A stretch of 39,806 nucleotides of DNA from an uncultured Gemmatimonadota bacterium (GCA_902805735.1 CADCTW010000177.1:1-39806); one strand, 5' to 3'. Counted from the stretch's first letter, positions 14,995 through 23,930 are shown. Program-made: numbers and translations. The notes: generated by a model not told the origin, from the letters alone.

Positions 14995-17187
14995 CTAAAA
15001 CCACGTCGTAAAGCCCGCGTACCACTTCGCGCCGCCGCCGTCTCCCGGCCAGACGCGCTCGATCGACACCGCGTCCTCGAAGAAGCTGAGGCCGACGCCG
15101 TAAGAATGGCGCGTGCCTTCCGTGGTGCGGGCACCCAGGCGCAGCAGCGACGGGCGGGCCTCGCCCGACACCTCCGACCAGCCGGCGTCGCCCGAGAAGG
15201 CGAGGGCGGGGCGGAGCGGGGGGAAGAGGAAGATGCCGCTGCGGAAGAGCGGGCGGTTGCCGTACGGCGGCAGGTGCAGGAGGAGGCGGCCGCGCGCGAG
15301 TGCGGCGGACGAGCCCGCGAACTCGCGGTCGTCGTAGCCGCGCAGACCCTCGCCGCCGCCGAAGCGGATCAGGAACTGGGGCGGAGCGTCGCCCGCGACC
15401 AGGCCGGCGTCGGCGCGGCCGATGAGGGTGACGTAGCGGCCGGGGCGGCGCGTGGCCACCGTGGCCGTCAGGCGCTGCGACCGGAAGTCGCCGAGGCCGG
15501 CCTCGGCCCAGAGAGAGGCCACCAGCGAGGGGGTCACGCCGAACGCGCCCACGCCCCGCGTAAAGCGCAGCTCGCCCTCCAGCGTCGTGTGCGTCCCCGG
15601 CTCCGAGGGCGCCACGGGGCCGAAGTCGCCGCCGCCGAAGAGGGGGCGGTCGGTGTTGCGCGTGACGGAGTCCTGCTGCTCCGCGCGGGCGCCGATTCGG
15701 GCCACGAAGGGGCCACTGCGGCGCGCCAGGAAGAGCTCGCCGCCGGTGGCGTCGAAATAGTCCCGGCGGTCCGTGCCTCCAAAGGCGGCGCCCAGCGCGT
15801 AGCCCAGCTCCCACTCGAACGCCGGGCGGAAGACGCGCGTGTCGCGCAGCCGCCGGTAGCCCGTCGCGGCGAGGGTGTAGGCCGGAGCGCCCGCGCGCGG
15901 CACCGGGTGATAGCGCGCGGAAAGCTCGCCGCGCGGCACGCCCTCGGCGAAGGCGAAGCCCGCGGTGCCGTAGACGTCCCAGTCGCGCTGGGCGGGGTCG
16001 CGCGGCTCCAGGCGGGCGGCGCCACCCAAAAAGATCCCCTCCACCCGGTTGAAGCGGAACAGGTGGCTGCTCCGCTCCGGGCGGAAACCCACGCGCAGGG
16101 GCCCGGCGTCGGGATCGGGGGGGCGGATCGCCTCGCGCAGGTCCGCGAAGTCGCCGATGCCGAGCGACTCCTCGCCGCGCGCGGCGGGGTCGCGCCACCC
16201 CGCGAACGCCGATTCGCCGCGCGCGATCTCCCGCACCAGCCGCGAACCGGGCTGCCCGGGAGTCCACCCCGTGTTCAGCTCGAAGCGCGACAGGGCGGTC
16301 ACCAGGCGCAGCGCCGTCGCGCCGCCCAGCACGGGCGAGGTCACCTGGATCTCGCGCCGCTGCCGCACGGGAAGCCAGTACTCCCCGCCCACCAGCGCAT
16401 TCTCCAGCTCGAAGAAGAGCCCCGCCTCGGTGAGCGAAAACCGTCCCGAGCGCTCCGTGAAGCCGAAGCGCGCGCGGGCGATGGCGGCGCGGTCCACGTC
16501 CAGGTAAAAGGTGCCGGCCAGGAGGCGCAGCTCGTTGCCCGGGGGCGCCTCCACCCGCGGGCGCACCGCCACCGCCACCAGCGTCGTCACCCCCTCCCGC
16601 GTGCGCACGCGCAGGGTGTCTTCCGCCGTGTAGCGGTAGAAATCCGGCCCGCGGACGGAGAAGGGGTGGATGGCGCGCGCCACGATGCTGCGCCGGCTGG
16701 CGTTGGGCGAGAGCTGCAGCGCGTCCACCGTGTTGCCGTACAGGTGCGGCACCACCCACGGCGACTCCAGCCAGCTCCCGATGGTGTACGGCGTGGGCGC
16801 GAGCTGGCGGATTCGGTGACCCTCCACCCGCTGCTCCAGCGACCCCGCACGCGCCCACCGCACCTCCCCGGCGAACTCGTCCACCGTCAGCGGCAGCTCG
16901 CCGCCCACCGCCGAGTCCACGCGCAGCGACAGGTACACGCTGGACTCCAGCCGCGCCCGGTAGTCCGCCAGCCCCGCGGGGACGATCCCCACGTTGAGCC
17001 GCACCCGCTCCACCAGCGCGGCCGTGGCCGGCGCGTCGAACGCCGCCGGGTCGGGCGCGCGCGGCACGACGGGCGCGGCCGGCGCGCCGAAGCGCAGCGT
17101 GTCGCGCGGGGGAAGACGCAGGGTGTCGCGGGGCGGCTGCCCGGTCACCTGAAGGAGCAGCGCGGCGCCTATGGCCAGGAAGATCAT
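14995..17187 (-). CDS. DUF5686/D15-like outer-membrane beta-barrel protein
   Basis: The 730-residue product begins with a signal peptide (MIFLAIGAALLLQVTG), then a Pro/Arg-rich spacer with a duplicated PPRDTLR motif. A periplasmic-type region (about 50-330) contains PFSVRGPDFYRYTAEDTLRV, resembling DUF5686. The C-terminal half (about 350-730) is barrel-like with many alternating strands and the surface-antigen hallmark GGGEGLRGYDDREFAGSSA (about 610-630), and it ends in WYAGFTTWF with terminal Phe. Related proteins are outer-membrane proteins of the Omp85/D15 superfamily or their DUF5686 relatives; the substrate is unknown. ATG 17187 is chosen because the signal peptide begins there; the longer frame overlaps the glycerophosphodiesterase gene in another frame. 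Confidence 0.78.
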   Translation of the reverse strand: MIFLAIGAALLLQVTGQPPRDTLRLPPRDTLRFGAPAAPVVPRAPDPAAFDAPATAALVERVRLNVGIVPAGLADYRARLESSVYLSLRVDSAVGGELPLTVDEFAGEVRWARAGSLEQRVEGHRIRQLAPTPYTIGSWLESPWVVPHLYGNTVDALQLSPNASRRSIVARAIHPFSVRGPDFYRYTAEDTLRVRTREGVTTLVAVAVRPRVEAPPGNELRLLAGTFYLDVDRAAIARARFGFTERSGRFSLTEAGLFFELENALVGGEYWLPVRQRREIQVTSPVLGGATALRLVTALSRFELNTGWTPGQPGSRLVREIARGESAFAGWRDPAARGEESLGIGDFADLREAIRPPDPDAGPLRVGFRPERSSHLFRFNRVEGIFLGGAARLEPRDPAQRDWDVYGTAGFAFAEGVPRGELSARYHPVPRAGAPAYTLAATGYRRLRDTRVFRPAFEWELGYALGAAFGGTDRRDYFDATGGELFLARRSGPFVARIGARAEQQDSVTRNTDRPLFGGGDFGPVAPSEPGTHTTLEGELRFTRGVGAFGVTPSLVASLWAEAGLGDFRSQRLTATVATRRPGRYVTLIGRADAGLVAGDAPPQFLIRFGGGEGLRGYDDREFAGSSAALARGRLLLHLPPYGNRPLFRSGIFLFPPLRPALAFSGDAGWSEVSGEARPSLLRLGARTTEGTRHSYGVGLSFFEDAVSIERVWPGDGGGAKWYAGFTTWF

Positions 17188-17270
17188 CGTAGGGATGCAC
17201 GGGTACGGGCGCCGCGCCCTCCCAGCGCGGCCGCCGCCCCCGCTGGGGCAAGCGCCGCGCCACGAACGGG

Positions 17271-17984
17271 TTAGGCGCCGCCCAGCACCTCGCGCAGCGC
17301 CGCCACCCCCCGCGCGGGGTGGTTGGTGATCACCGCCCTTACCCCCGTGCGGAGCAGCTCCCCGAGCCGCGCGGGGTCGTCCACCGTCCACACCACCACG
17401 TCCAGCCCCGCGCCTCGCAATTCGCCCAGCGCGGCGGGGGTGGCGGCGGCGTGGTGGAGGCACACGCCGTGCACCCCCAGCCGCCGCGCGGCGGCCCGCG
17501 CATCGTCGTCCCAGCGCTCCGTGAGAAGGAAGCGCGTGGCGTGCGGCGCCAGCTCCCCCACGCGCTCCACCACGTCCGGCAGAAAGGACGAAAAGAAGGT
17601 GCGCTCGAGGACACCCGCCGCCTCGATCGCAGCGATCGAAGCCGCCTCGGCGCCCGGCGACTTGATCTCCACGTTGAGCCACGCCCCGCTCTCCGCCGCC
17701 CACCGCGCCGCCTCCTCCAGCCGCGGCACCGGCTCGCCCCCCGCGCGCGCCGCCCCGATCTCGCCCCAGCCGAGCGCCGCCACCGCGCCCCGTGCGCCGG
17801 TGGTGCGGTCCAGCGTGGCGTCGTGGATCACCACGGGTGTGCCGTCCGCCGCCGGCTGCACGTCCAGCTCCACCCCGTCGGCCCCTTCCTCGGCGGCCAG
17901 GCGGAAGCCGCGCAGGGTGTTCTCGGGCGCGCGGGCGGGGGAGCCGCGGTGGCCCAGCACCAGGGGACGCTCGGGAAAGATCAT
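17271..17984 (-). CDS. Glycerophosphodiester phosphodiesterase
   Basis: The 237-residue TIM-barrel enzyme hydrolyses glycerophosphodiesters from phospholipid turnover to glycerol-3-phosphate and an alcohol. Diagnostic motifs are all present: LGHRGSPARAPENTLRGF (catalytic His and Arg, Glu of the metal site), GADGVELDVQPAADGTPVVIHDATLDRTT (metal-binding Glu/Asp and second catalytic His), NVEIKSPG with the metal-ligand Glu, and VVVWTVDDPARLGELLRTGVRAVITNHPA at the C-terminus. There is no signal peptide, so the cytoplasmic (UgpQ-like) type is likely. It lies 83 bases upstream of the outer-membrane barrel gene in the same orientation and may be co-transcribed with it. Confidence 0.92.
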   Translation of the reverse strand: MIFPERPLVLGHRGSPARAPENTLRGFRLAAEEGADGVELDVQPAADGTPVVIHDATLDRTTGARGAVAALGWGEIGAARAGGEPVPRLEEAARWAAESGAWLNVEIKSPGAEAASIAAIEAAGVLERTFFSSFLPDVVERVGELAPHATRFLLTERWDDDARAAARRLGVHGVCLHHAAATPAALGELRGAGLDVVVWTVDDPARLGELLRTGVRAVITNHPARGVAALREVLGGA

Positions 17985-18222
17985 GGCTCTCGCGCGGTGA
18001 GGGTTGGCCGCGGCGACGGCGAGAAACGGGCCGGGGCGTGAAAGCGGCCACGGCTCGTCTTCTCATCCGCAACCGGGGTTAAAGGGCGCGCCTACGCCGC
18101 CCCACCCGCCGCATCCTCCCACCTTTTCCGCCGCGCGGCCCCCGCCGTCATCCCCACCCCCGTTCCGGACGCGCCACCGCATCCAAGTGTACGGAGTGAA
18201 CACCCCGGATAGCTTGGTGCCA

Positions 18223-18240
18223 GGCGCGCGTCCGCGCGCC
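18223..18240 (+). other. Perfect GC hairpin in the leader of the small lipoprotein gene
   Basis: GGCGCGCG-TC-CGCGCGCC, 25 bases before the ATG at 18266. It may be an mRNA structure or a protein-binding palindrome. The rest of 18001-18265 holds no gene or clear promoter that I can support. Confidence 0.35.
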
Positions 18241-18265
18241 ACACCCCCAACCAGGGAGCACGATC

Positions 18266-18436
18266 ATGAGAGCCAGACACTGGATGGCAGCCGGCCTGCT
18301 GCTGCTCGCCGCGGCGTGCGAGAGCGCCACGGGCCCCTCACCCTCCGCGAAGCCCCTCCACGACGGCGGCGGCCTGATGGGCTCCGGCACCGTCGTCCCG
18401 CCGCCTCCGCCCCCCGACACCACCACGGCTCCCTGA
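18266..18436 (+). CDS. 56-residue lipoprotein of unknown function
   Basis: This short gene translates to a lipoprotein signal (MRARHWMAAGLLLLAAACES, lipobox LAAAC, predicted lipidated Cys18), then ATGPSPSAKPLHDGGGLMGSG, and a Pro-rich tail TVVPPPPPPDTTTAP. A GGAG lies eight bases before the ATG. Similar short Gly/Pro-rich lipoproteins with a GGG-x-x-GSG-like motif recur in Longimicrobium-type genomes as far as I recall, but I know of no assigned function. It converges on the TPR gene with an F1 palindrome in between. The signal, Shine-Dalgarno site and exact fit between palindromes support it as a real gene. Confidence 0.68.
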   Translation: MRARHWMAAGLLLLAAACESATGPSPSAKPLHDGGGLMGSGTVVPPPPPPDTTTAP

Positions 18437-18440
18437 CGGC

Positions 18441-18489
18441 GAGGCACGGAGACACGGAGAATTCCCTGTGTCTCCGTGCCTCCGTGTGA
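18441..18489. repeat. F1 palindrome, copy i (convergent junction)
   Basis: GAGGCACGGAGACACGGAGA pairs with the complementary arm from 18466. It begins four bases after the small lipoprotein stop and ends about ten bases before the TPR stop. The ACGGAG variant is present in both arms. Confidence 0.85.
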
Positions 18490-18499
18490 CCCCCTTCTT

Positions 18500-19786
18500 C
18501 TATACCTCCATCATCGACACCGTCAGCACCTCCGCCAGCTCGCCGGAAAGCGCGTCGGCGGCCTGGGCGGGGGGCGCGCCGGCGGGGCGGGGGAGGGGGC
18601 TCACCGGCTCCGCCCGGCGCAGGGCGTTCAGCAGCGACTCCGCGGCGTCGCGCTGCTCCGCCTCCTGCCGCTGCAGCGCCACCGTGAGCGCCTGCCCCGC
18701 GGCGATGGTGGCCCGGTCGCGGTCGCCGATGGAGGCGGCGCCGTGGGCCAGGTTGACCAGCGCCTCGGCCACCTTTTCCGTGTCGTGCGTGGCGTCGATC
18801 AGCCGCCACGTGTCCGCCCACGCCTCGTTGTACGAGAAGCGGTCGCCCACGCCCCCCGCGGCGCGCGCCACGCTGGACTGGGCGAGCAGGCGGTGCGGGT
18901 GGTCGGTGACGTACCCGGCCACGGCCCGGAACACCCGCAGCGCCGGCGCGAAGTAGCCCTGCAGCATCCAGAAGAAGGCCACGTCGTGCGCCAGCGCCAC
19001 CACGCGCGGGTGCCGGCGCCCGTACGCCCGGAAGGCCCGGCGCGCGTACGAGGTGACCTCCTCCGTGTTGCCGTCGTGGATGGCGATGCAGCACAGGTCG
19101 TGAAGCGCCAGCGGCTTGATGCTCCACAGCCCGTGCCGGCGCGCGGCGCGCAGCGCGATCAGCAGCTTGTCGCGCGCGGCGGGGTAGTCGCCGCGCTGGA
19201 TCATCAGGTTGGCCCACCCGCAGTAGGCCAGCCCGTACGACTTCCAGTCGTCGGTGCGCCGCGCCAGGCCGATGGCGCGTCGGTACCACGTCTCCGCGCG
19301 CCGGTAGTCCGCCGCGCGCCGGGACAGGTATCCTACCCAGTACGCGGCCCCGGCATCCTGGGGCGCCGCCACCGCCGCCGCTTCGCCGAAGGCCAGCGCC
19401 GTGCGCCGGTGCCCCTGCCCGATCGCCCACCGCGACACGGCCAGGCACGACTCGCTGAGGTCCGGCATCCTCCCGCCGCCGTCCTCCAGCAGCCAGGCGA
19501 TCGCCAGCAGGGGCGACTGCACCGGCCCCGCCTCCGGCATGGCGGCGAGCTCGACGCGCCTTCGCTCGGCGGCTCCGGCCGCGAAAAGCGTCATCCGTTC
19601 CTCCGGCGGCGTGGCCGACCACAAATCTACGTCGCGAAGGGATTGCCACAGGAGCAGCCCCAGGCCGTTCCGCAGTTCGTCCACCACGGCGAATCCCTCG
19701 AACGGCTCACCCGCCTGGCGCAGCCCCGGCGGCACCACCCAGCGCCGGGAAGACCGCCGCGAACGCCTGGACCCTGCTTGCCCCAT
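18500..19786 (-). CDS. Cytoplasmic TPR-repeat protein
   Basis: The 428-residue product has no signal peptide. A non-repeat region (about 1-110; WVVPPGLRQAGEPFEGFAVVDELRNGLGLLLWQSLRDVDLW) precedes several TPR-like helix pairs: RRAADYRRAETWYRRAIGLAR, GWANLMIQRGDYPAARDKLLIALRAARR, LHDLCCIAIHDGNTEEVTSYARRAFRAYG, FFWMLQGYFAPALRVFRAVAGYV and EALVNLAHGAASIGDRDRATIAAGQALTVA. This resembles the TPR part of MalT- or LuxR-type regulators, but no HTH or NTPase domain is seen, so it is likely a protein-interaction scaffold. Start 19786 is preferred over 19813 because GAGGG lies four bases before it. It is convergent with the small lipoprotein gene. Confidence 0.75.
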   Translation of the reverse strand: MGQAGSRRSRRSSRRWVVPPGLRQAGEPFEGFAVVDELRNGLGLLLWQSLRDVDLWSATPPEERMTLFAAGAAERRRVELAAMPEAGPVQSPLLAIAWLLEDGGGRMPDLSESCLAVSRWAIGQGHRRTALAFGEAAAVAAPQDAGAAYWVGYLSRRAADYRRAETWYRRAIGLARRTDDWKSYGLAYCGWANLMIQRGDYPAARDKLLIALRAARRHGLWSIKPLALHDLCCIAIHDGNTEEVTSYARRAFRAYGRRHPRVVALAHDVAFFWMLQGYFAPALRVFRAVAGYVTDHPHRLLAQSSVARAAGGVGDRFSYNEAWADTWRLIDATHDTEKVAEALVNLAHGAASIGDRDRATIAAGQALTVALQRQEAEQRDAAESLLNALRRAEPVSPLPRPAGAPPAQAADALSGELAEVLTVSMMEV

Positions 19787-19830
19787 CGATCCCTCGCATT
19801 CCGTAAGGTTCATGCTTCGTCGCGAAATAA

Positions 19831-19859
19831 ACGATAAAGCGTGGCCCTGGCGTGTGCAA
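19831..19859 (-). promoter_or_regulatory. Putative sigma-70-type promoter for the cytoplasmic TPR gene
   Basis: Minus strand: TTGCAC (19859-19854), 17 bases, TATCGT (19836-19831), about 45 bases before the preferred start codon. Spacing is ideal; the -10 is a moderate match. Confidence 0.45.
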
Positions 19860-20308
19860 TTGAACAGAGTGAACACATCCGGCGGCTGGCCGGTTCCGCG
19901 CGCGTGGCGGAACCCGCGCGCCTACACTGGCGAAACTGGACGCGTTGACGCCGCTTTGGGCTGTTCCGTGAGATGAAAGTGGACGCGCGGTACGCGACTA
20001 CCTGGGCACAAGGAGTCGCAAGCAGGCGCATGAGGGGCGCTCATTCGCGCCGATTCCTTTTCTGTCGGGTGCCGAAGGTCACGCGTGGTCGCCTCCGCCT
20101 GCTTCCCGCGGGGCCGTGCACCTCCCGTCGGCGCCGGGTGCCACGTCCGTGGACGCCGGGCTCGCCCGGGGCCACCAGGAGCGCGCCGTAAGAGAAGAAC
20201 CGGGAGGTGCGCCACCGCGTGGGTGGGCGCGGGTGGGGGGCGGGCGGGCACCGCCCTTGCAACCCGGGGCGCGCTCGTAGACGCAGACTACCCCGACCGA
20301 CGCGGCGC
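19860..20308. other. Gap of about 450 bases between divergent genes, no gene identified
   Basis: I see no supported gene, repeat of families F1-F3, or tRNA here. Open frames in this stretch have no ribosome site, no signal and Arg/Pro-biased shadow composition. It presumably holds the murB promoter, which I cannot place. Confidence 0.4.
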
Positions 20309-21265
20309 ATGCCCCAAGCGAACACCCTCGGCCCCGCGGTGGGCGAACTCGAAGCCCGCCTCGGCGCGGACCGCCTGGAGCGGGACGCGCTGCTGGGACC
20401 GTTCACGACCTTCAAGATCGGCGGGCCGGCCGACCTCCTCTACCGCGCCCTCACTCCGGACGAGCTGGCGCGGGCGGTGACCGCCGCCCGCGAGCTGGAG
20501 ATCCCGTACTTCCTGCTGGGGCTGGGCGCCAACATCCTCATCGGCGACCGGGGGTTCCGCGGGCTGGTGATCAAGAACGAGGTGGAGCACGTGGAGTTCC
20601 TGGACGACCGCCGCGTCAAGGCGGGCGGCGGGGCCAAGGTGTACCACGACCTCATCCAGGCCACGGTTGCGCACGGGCTGGGCGGGCTCCACCACTTCGT
20701 GGGGATCCCCAGCACGGTGGGCGGGGCGGTGTGGCAGAACCTCCACTTCCTGTCCCCCGCGCCGGAGCGGGAGCGTACGGTGTTCATCGAGGAGGTGGTG
20801 GAAGGGGCCACGCTGCTCACCCAGGAGGGCGAGGTCAGGGAGGTGGACCGCGCCTACTTCAAGTTCGGCTACGACTACAGCATCCTGCACGACCGCCAGG
20901 ACGTGGTGCTGGACGTCACCTTCAACCTGGAGCCGGCCCCGCGCGAGCAGCTCCGCGACGTGATCCGCGAGAACCTGATGTGGCGCGACGACCGCCACCC
21001 GGACCTGTGGCTCTACCCCAGCGCCGGCTCCGTTTTCCAGAAGATCGAAGGAGTGGGCGCGGGGCGGCTGATCGACCAGTGCGGCCTCAAGGGGCACGTG
21101 CTGGGCGGGGCGCAGATCTTCCACAAGCACGCCAACATCATGGTGAACCTGGGCGGCGCCACCGCCGCCGACGTGCGCGCCCTCATCGACCTGGCGCAGA
21201 GCACGGTCAAGCGCGAGCTGGGCTACGAGCTGAAGACGGAGATCGGGATGATCGGCGAGTTCTGA
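20309..21265 (+). CDS. murB: UDP-N-acetylenolpyruvoylglucosamine reductase
   Basis: MurB reduces UDP-GlcNAc-enolpyruvate to UDP-MurNAc with NADPH and FAD, the second committed step of peptidoglycan synthesis in the cytoplasm. The 318-residue product has the FAD-domain motifs FTTFKIGGPADLLY (about 33-45), LLGLGANILIGDRGFRGLVI, GLHHFVGIPSTVGGAVWQN, the YSILHDR segment, and the C-terminal catalytic region LYPSAGSVFQK (proton-donor Ser in SAGS), AGRLIDQCGLKG, GGAQIFHKHANIMVNLGGATAADV and TEIGMIGEF with the conserved Glu. ATG 20309 is the only start that fits the domain. No mur or fts genes adjoin it; it stands alone, followed by an F1 palindrome. Confidence 0.95.
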   Translation: MPQANTLGPAVGELEARLGADRLERDALLGPFTTFKIGGPADLLYRALTPDELARAVTAARELEIPYFLLGLGANILIGDRGFRGLVIKNEVEHVEFLDDRRVKAGGGAKVYHDLIQATVAHGLGGLHHFVGIPSTVGGAVWQNLHFLSPAPERERTVFIEEVVEGATLLTQEGEVREVDRAYFKFGYDYSILHDRQDVVLDVTFNLEPAPREQLRDVIRENLMWRDDRHPDLWLYPSAGSVFQKIEGVGAGRLIDQCGLKGHVLGGAQIFHKHANIMVNLGGATAADVRALIDLAQSTVKRELGYELKTEIGMIGEF

Positions 21266-21277
21266 ACTGATTTGGGG

Positions 21278-21332
21278 CTCACACAGAGACACAGAGACAC
21301 GGAGAAAGAACATCTTCCCCGGGCCTCTGTGT
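21278..21332. repeat. F1 palindrome, copy j (right arm decayed)
   Basis: The left arm is complete (GACACAGAGACACGGAGA) and starts 12 bases after the murB stop. The right arm is short (GGGCCTCTGTGTAC), so the stem is shorter than in other copies. Confidence 0.75.
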
Positions 21333-21506
21333 ACATTTCACTCCGGATGTGACACCACGCGCACCCTGTGCGTCCTTGTTACTACAGGACCCTTCCGGGA
21401 GGCGCCGCGTGCCATTAGACTGCATCCGCCCCTGGAAATCCGCATTTCCCGCCGCCGATCTCCCCCCGGTCCCCGGCGGACTCCACGTTGTTCCCGCAGA
21501 GCTCCC

Positions 21507-23630
21507 GTGAGCCTCGCCTCCCCACCCCACACCCAGGCCCCCGAGCTGGCGCGCCTCGTCCGATTGGCGGCGCGGCTGGCCGGCGCACCCGCGGCGTTCC
21601 TGTCGCTCGGCGACGACCCGCCCGTGTACGCGGGCGCGGATGAAGGGTGGAGCGCCCGCCGTGAGGCCCCGCTGGCGCGCTCGCTGTGCGGGCGCGTAGT
21701 CGCGGAGGGGCGCACGCTGCGTATGGCGGACGCGCGCGCGCACGCGGAGCCGGCGCTCTGGCTGGGCGAGGGCGCGTACCTGGGCGTCCCCGTGCGCGGC
21801 GCGGACGGATCGGTGGCGGGGTGCCTGTGCGTGGTGGATGCGCAGCCCCGCGCCTGGAGCGACGACGAGGCGGAGATGCTGGCCGGGGTGGCGGAGCTTG
21901 CGGGGCGCGCGCTGCAGCCGGCCGCGGCGCTGGAGCGCGCGGCCGCCGCCGTCGCGGACGGGCGCATCTCGCTGCGGGTGCTGGAGAAGGCGGTGGAGAC
22001 GATGCAGGTGGGCGTCACCATCACGGACATGGAGGGGCGCATCGTCTACACCAACCCCGCCGAAGCGCGCATGCACGGCTACTCGGTGGAGGAGCTGATC
22101 GGCCAGCACGGCCGCATCTTCGCCCCGCGCGAGAGCCACCGCCGCATCGAGCCGGGGCCCATGGACGGCGTGGCGAGCTGGAGCCGCGAGACGGTGAACC
22201 TGCGCAAGGACGGCACGCCCTTCCCCGTGCTCCTCCGCTCGGACATGGTGATGGACGCGCAGGGGCGCCCCGCCGGCCTCGTCACCTGCTGCGAAGACCT
22301 CACCGCCCGCAAGGCGCTGGAGCGCAAGCTCCTGCACAACGCCTTCTACGACCAGCTCACCGGCCTCCCCAACCGCGGCCTCCTCACCCACCGCCTGGAC
22401 CTGGCGGTGGAGCGGGCGCAGCGCGGCGAGGGAGGCTTCGCCGTGCTGATGGCCGGCCTGGACCGCTTCAAACGCGTCAACGACGGGCTGGGCCGCGCGG
22501 CCGGCGACGAGCTGCTGCGCGCCGTGGCCGAGCGGCTGCGCGACTGCATCCGCCCCGACTCCATGCTGGCGCGCATGGCCGGCGACGAGTTCGCCATCCT
22601 GCTGGACGAGGCGCACGGGCCGGGCGAGGCCATCCGCGTCGCGCGCTGCATGCAGGAGGTGCTGCGGGCCCCCTTCAACCTCCCCGCGGGCGAGGTGTTC
22701 ACGGGCGCCAGCGTGGGGATCGCCCTGTCGATGACCGGCTACACCAAGGCGGAAGACGTGCTGCGCGACGCGGCCATCGCCATGTACCGCTCCAAGGACC
22801 GCGACCAGGGCCACTACCAGGTGTTCGACCTGGAGATGCACGCGCAGGCCATGGAGCGGCTGCGCATGGAGGGCGACCTGCGCCGCGCACTGGAGCGGCG
22901 CGAGCTGCGGGTGCACTACCAGCCCGTGGTGGCGCTGGAGACGGGGCGGGTGTCCGGCTTCGAGGCGCTGGCCCGCTGGGAGCACCCGGAGCGCGGCCTC
23001 GTCTTCCCCGACGCCTTCATCCCCCTGGCCGAAGAGACGGGGCTGATCCTGGCGCTGGGGATGGAGGTGCTGGAGGATGCGTGCGCGGCGCTGCGGCGCT
23101 GGCAGGCGCGCCCCGGGTGCGAGGGGCTCACCATGGCCGTCAACCTTTCCGCCCGCCAGTTCTCCGATCCAGGCCTGGCGGAGCGCGTGGAGCGCACCCT
23201 GCGCGCAACGGGGATCGCGCCGGGCACCCTCAAGATCGAAATCACCGAGAGCGTCATCCTCCAGCTCACCGCCGAGGTTTCCGAGACGATGAGCCGGCTC
23301 AAGGCGCTGGGCGTCGAGCTGTACCTGGACGACTTCGGCACCGGCTACTCCTCGCTGTCGTACCTCCACCGCATCCCGCTGGACGCGCTCAAGATCGACC
23401 GTTCCTTCGTGGGCCCCAACGCCGGCGCCGAAAGCCCGCACCTGGTGCGCACCATCGTGGCCATGGCCCAGGCTCTCGGCGTCACCGTCGTCACCGAGGG
23501 CGTGGAGCGCGCGGAAACCGTCGCCGAGCTGCGCCGCCTGGGCTGCCAGTTCGCGCAGGGCTACTTCTTCGCCCACCCCCTCGATGAACCCGCCGCCACC
23601 GCGCTCCTCGACAAGCACCCAGTTTGGTGA
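21507..23630 (+). CDS. GAF-PAS-(degenerate GGDEF)-EAL c-di-GMP phosphodiesterase
   Basis: Domains (707 residues): GAF-like about 12-140, PAS about 158-270 (VLEKAVETMQVGVTITDMEGRIVYTNPAEARMHGY), GGDEF about 275-435, EAL about 450-700. The EAL site is complete (FEALARW 485-491, NLSARQF, LDDFGTGYSSL, ALKIDRSFV), so c-di-GMP breakdown is expected. The cyclase site is changed: AGDEF instead of GGDEF at 358-362, and the first metal-binding Asp of the DxDxFK motif is Gly317 (AGLDRFKRVND). The RxxD inhibitory site is also lost (RPDS). Family knowledge suggests such domains act as GTP-binding regulators of the EAL partner. The sensory input is unknown. It is probably an opposing paralogue of the intact PAS-PAS-GGDEF-EAL protein in this window. 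Start is GTG 21507. Confidence 0.9.
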   Translation: MSLASPPHTQAPELARLVRLAARLAGAPAAFLSLGDDPPVYAGADEGWSARREAPLARSLCGRVVAEGRTLRMADARAHAEPALWLGEGAYLGVPVRGADGSVAGCLCVVDAQPRAWSDDEAEMLAGVAELAGRALQPAAALERAAAAVADGRISLRVLEKAVETMQVGVTITDMEGRIVYTNPAEARMHGYSVEELIGQHGRIFAPRESHRRIEPGPMDGVASWSRETVNLRKDGTPFPVLLRSDMVMDAQGRPAGLVTCCEDLTARKALERKLLHNAFYDQLTGLPNRGLLTHRLDLAVERAQRGEGGFAVLMAGLDRFKRVNDGLGRAAGDELLRAVAERLRDCIRPDSMLARMAGDEFAILLDEAHGPGEAIRVARCMQEVLRAPFNLPAGEVFTGASVGIALSMTGYTKAEDVLRDAAIAMYRSKDRDQGHYQVFDLEMHAQAMERLRMEGDLRRALERRELRVHYQPVVALETGRVSGFEALARWEHPERGLVFPDAFIPLAEETGLILALGMEVLEDACAALRRWQARPGCEGLTMAVNLSARQFSDPGLAERVERTLRATGIAPGTLKIEITESVILQLTAEVSETMSRLKALGVELYLDDFGTGYSSLSYLHRIPLDALKIDRSFVGPNAGAESPHLVRTIVAMAQALGVTVVTEGVERAETVAELRRLGCQFAQGYFFAHPLDEPAATALLDKHPVW

Positions 23631-23708
23631 CTCCGGGAACCGGATTCCCCATCCGCGGTATCTACTTGTAGGGGATGTGTGTTCGCGGCGAACTCTGGGG
23701 GGGGCGGA

Positions 23709-23930
23709 ATGGCGGAATTTGTACGCGAGATCCAGGAGCGGCTCCCGGCACTGACACCGAACCAGCAGCGGGACGTGCTGAACCACATCCGTGCGCTGAT
23801 CGGTGAGCCGGTCCAGGGCACGCCGGGCAAGGAGGCCGTCAAGAACCTGCCCCGGTTCACGGAAGAGGAAGCCCGTGACATGCGGGAAGCGCTCGCGGAG
23901 TGCCGTCGCGTGGACCTCAGTGCCTGGTAA
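23709..23930 (+). CDS. VapB-position antitoxin
   Basis: The 73-residue product (MAEFVREIQERLPALTPNQQRDVLNHIRALIGE ... LPRFTEEEARDMREALAECRRVDLSAW) has predicted helices, no signal and a final amphipathic helix. It lacks an obvious AbrB or ribbon-helix-helix motif, so it is assigned as antitoxin mainly because it precedes and overlaps a PIN-domain toxin gene by 11 bases. A GGGGGGCGGA site lies directly before the ATG. An upstream in-frame GTG at 23679 adds ten residues but has no better ribosome site. Confidence 0.65.
   Translation: MAEFVREIQERLPALTPNQQRDVLNHIRALIGEPVQGTPGKEAVKNLPRFTEEEARDMREALAECRRVDLSAW

Noticed and set aside
18266..18436. The 56-residue product as a RiPP precursor
   Set aside because: It has a lipoprotein signal and no maturation, protease or transporter genes nearby.
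19922..20251. 109-residue minus-strand frame in the gap before murB
   Set aside because: Arg/Pro-rich, no ribosome site, no signal or domain.
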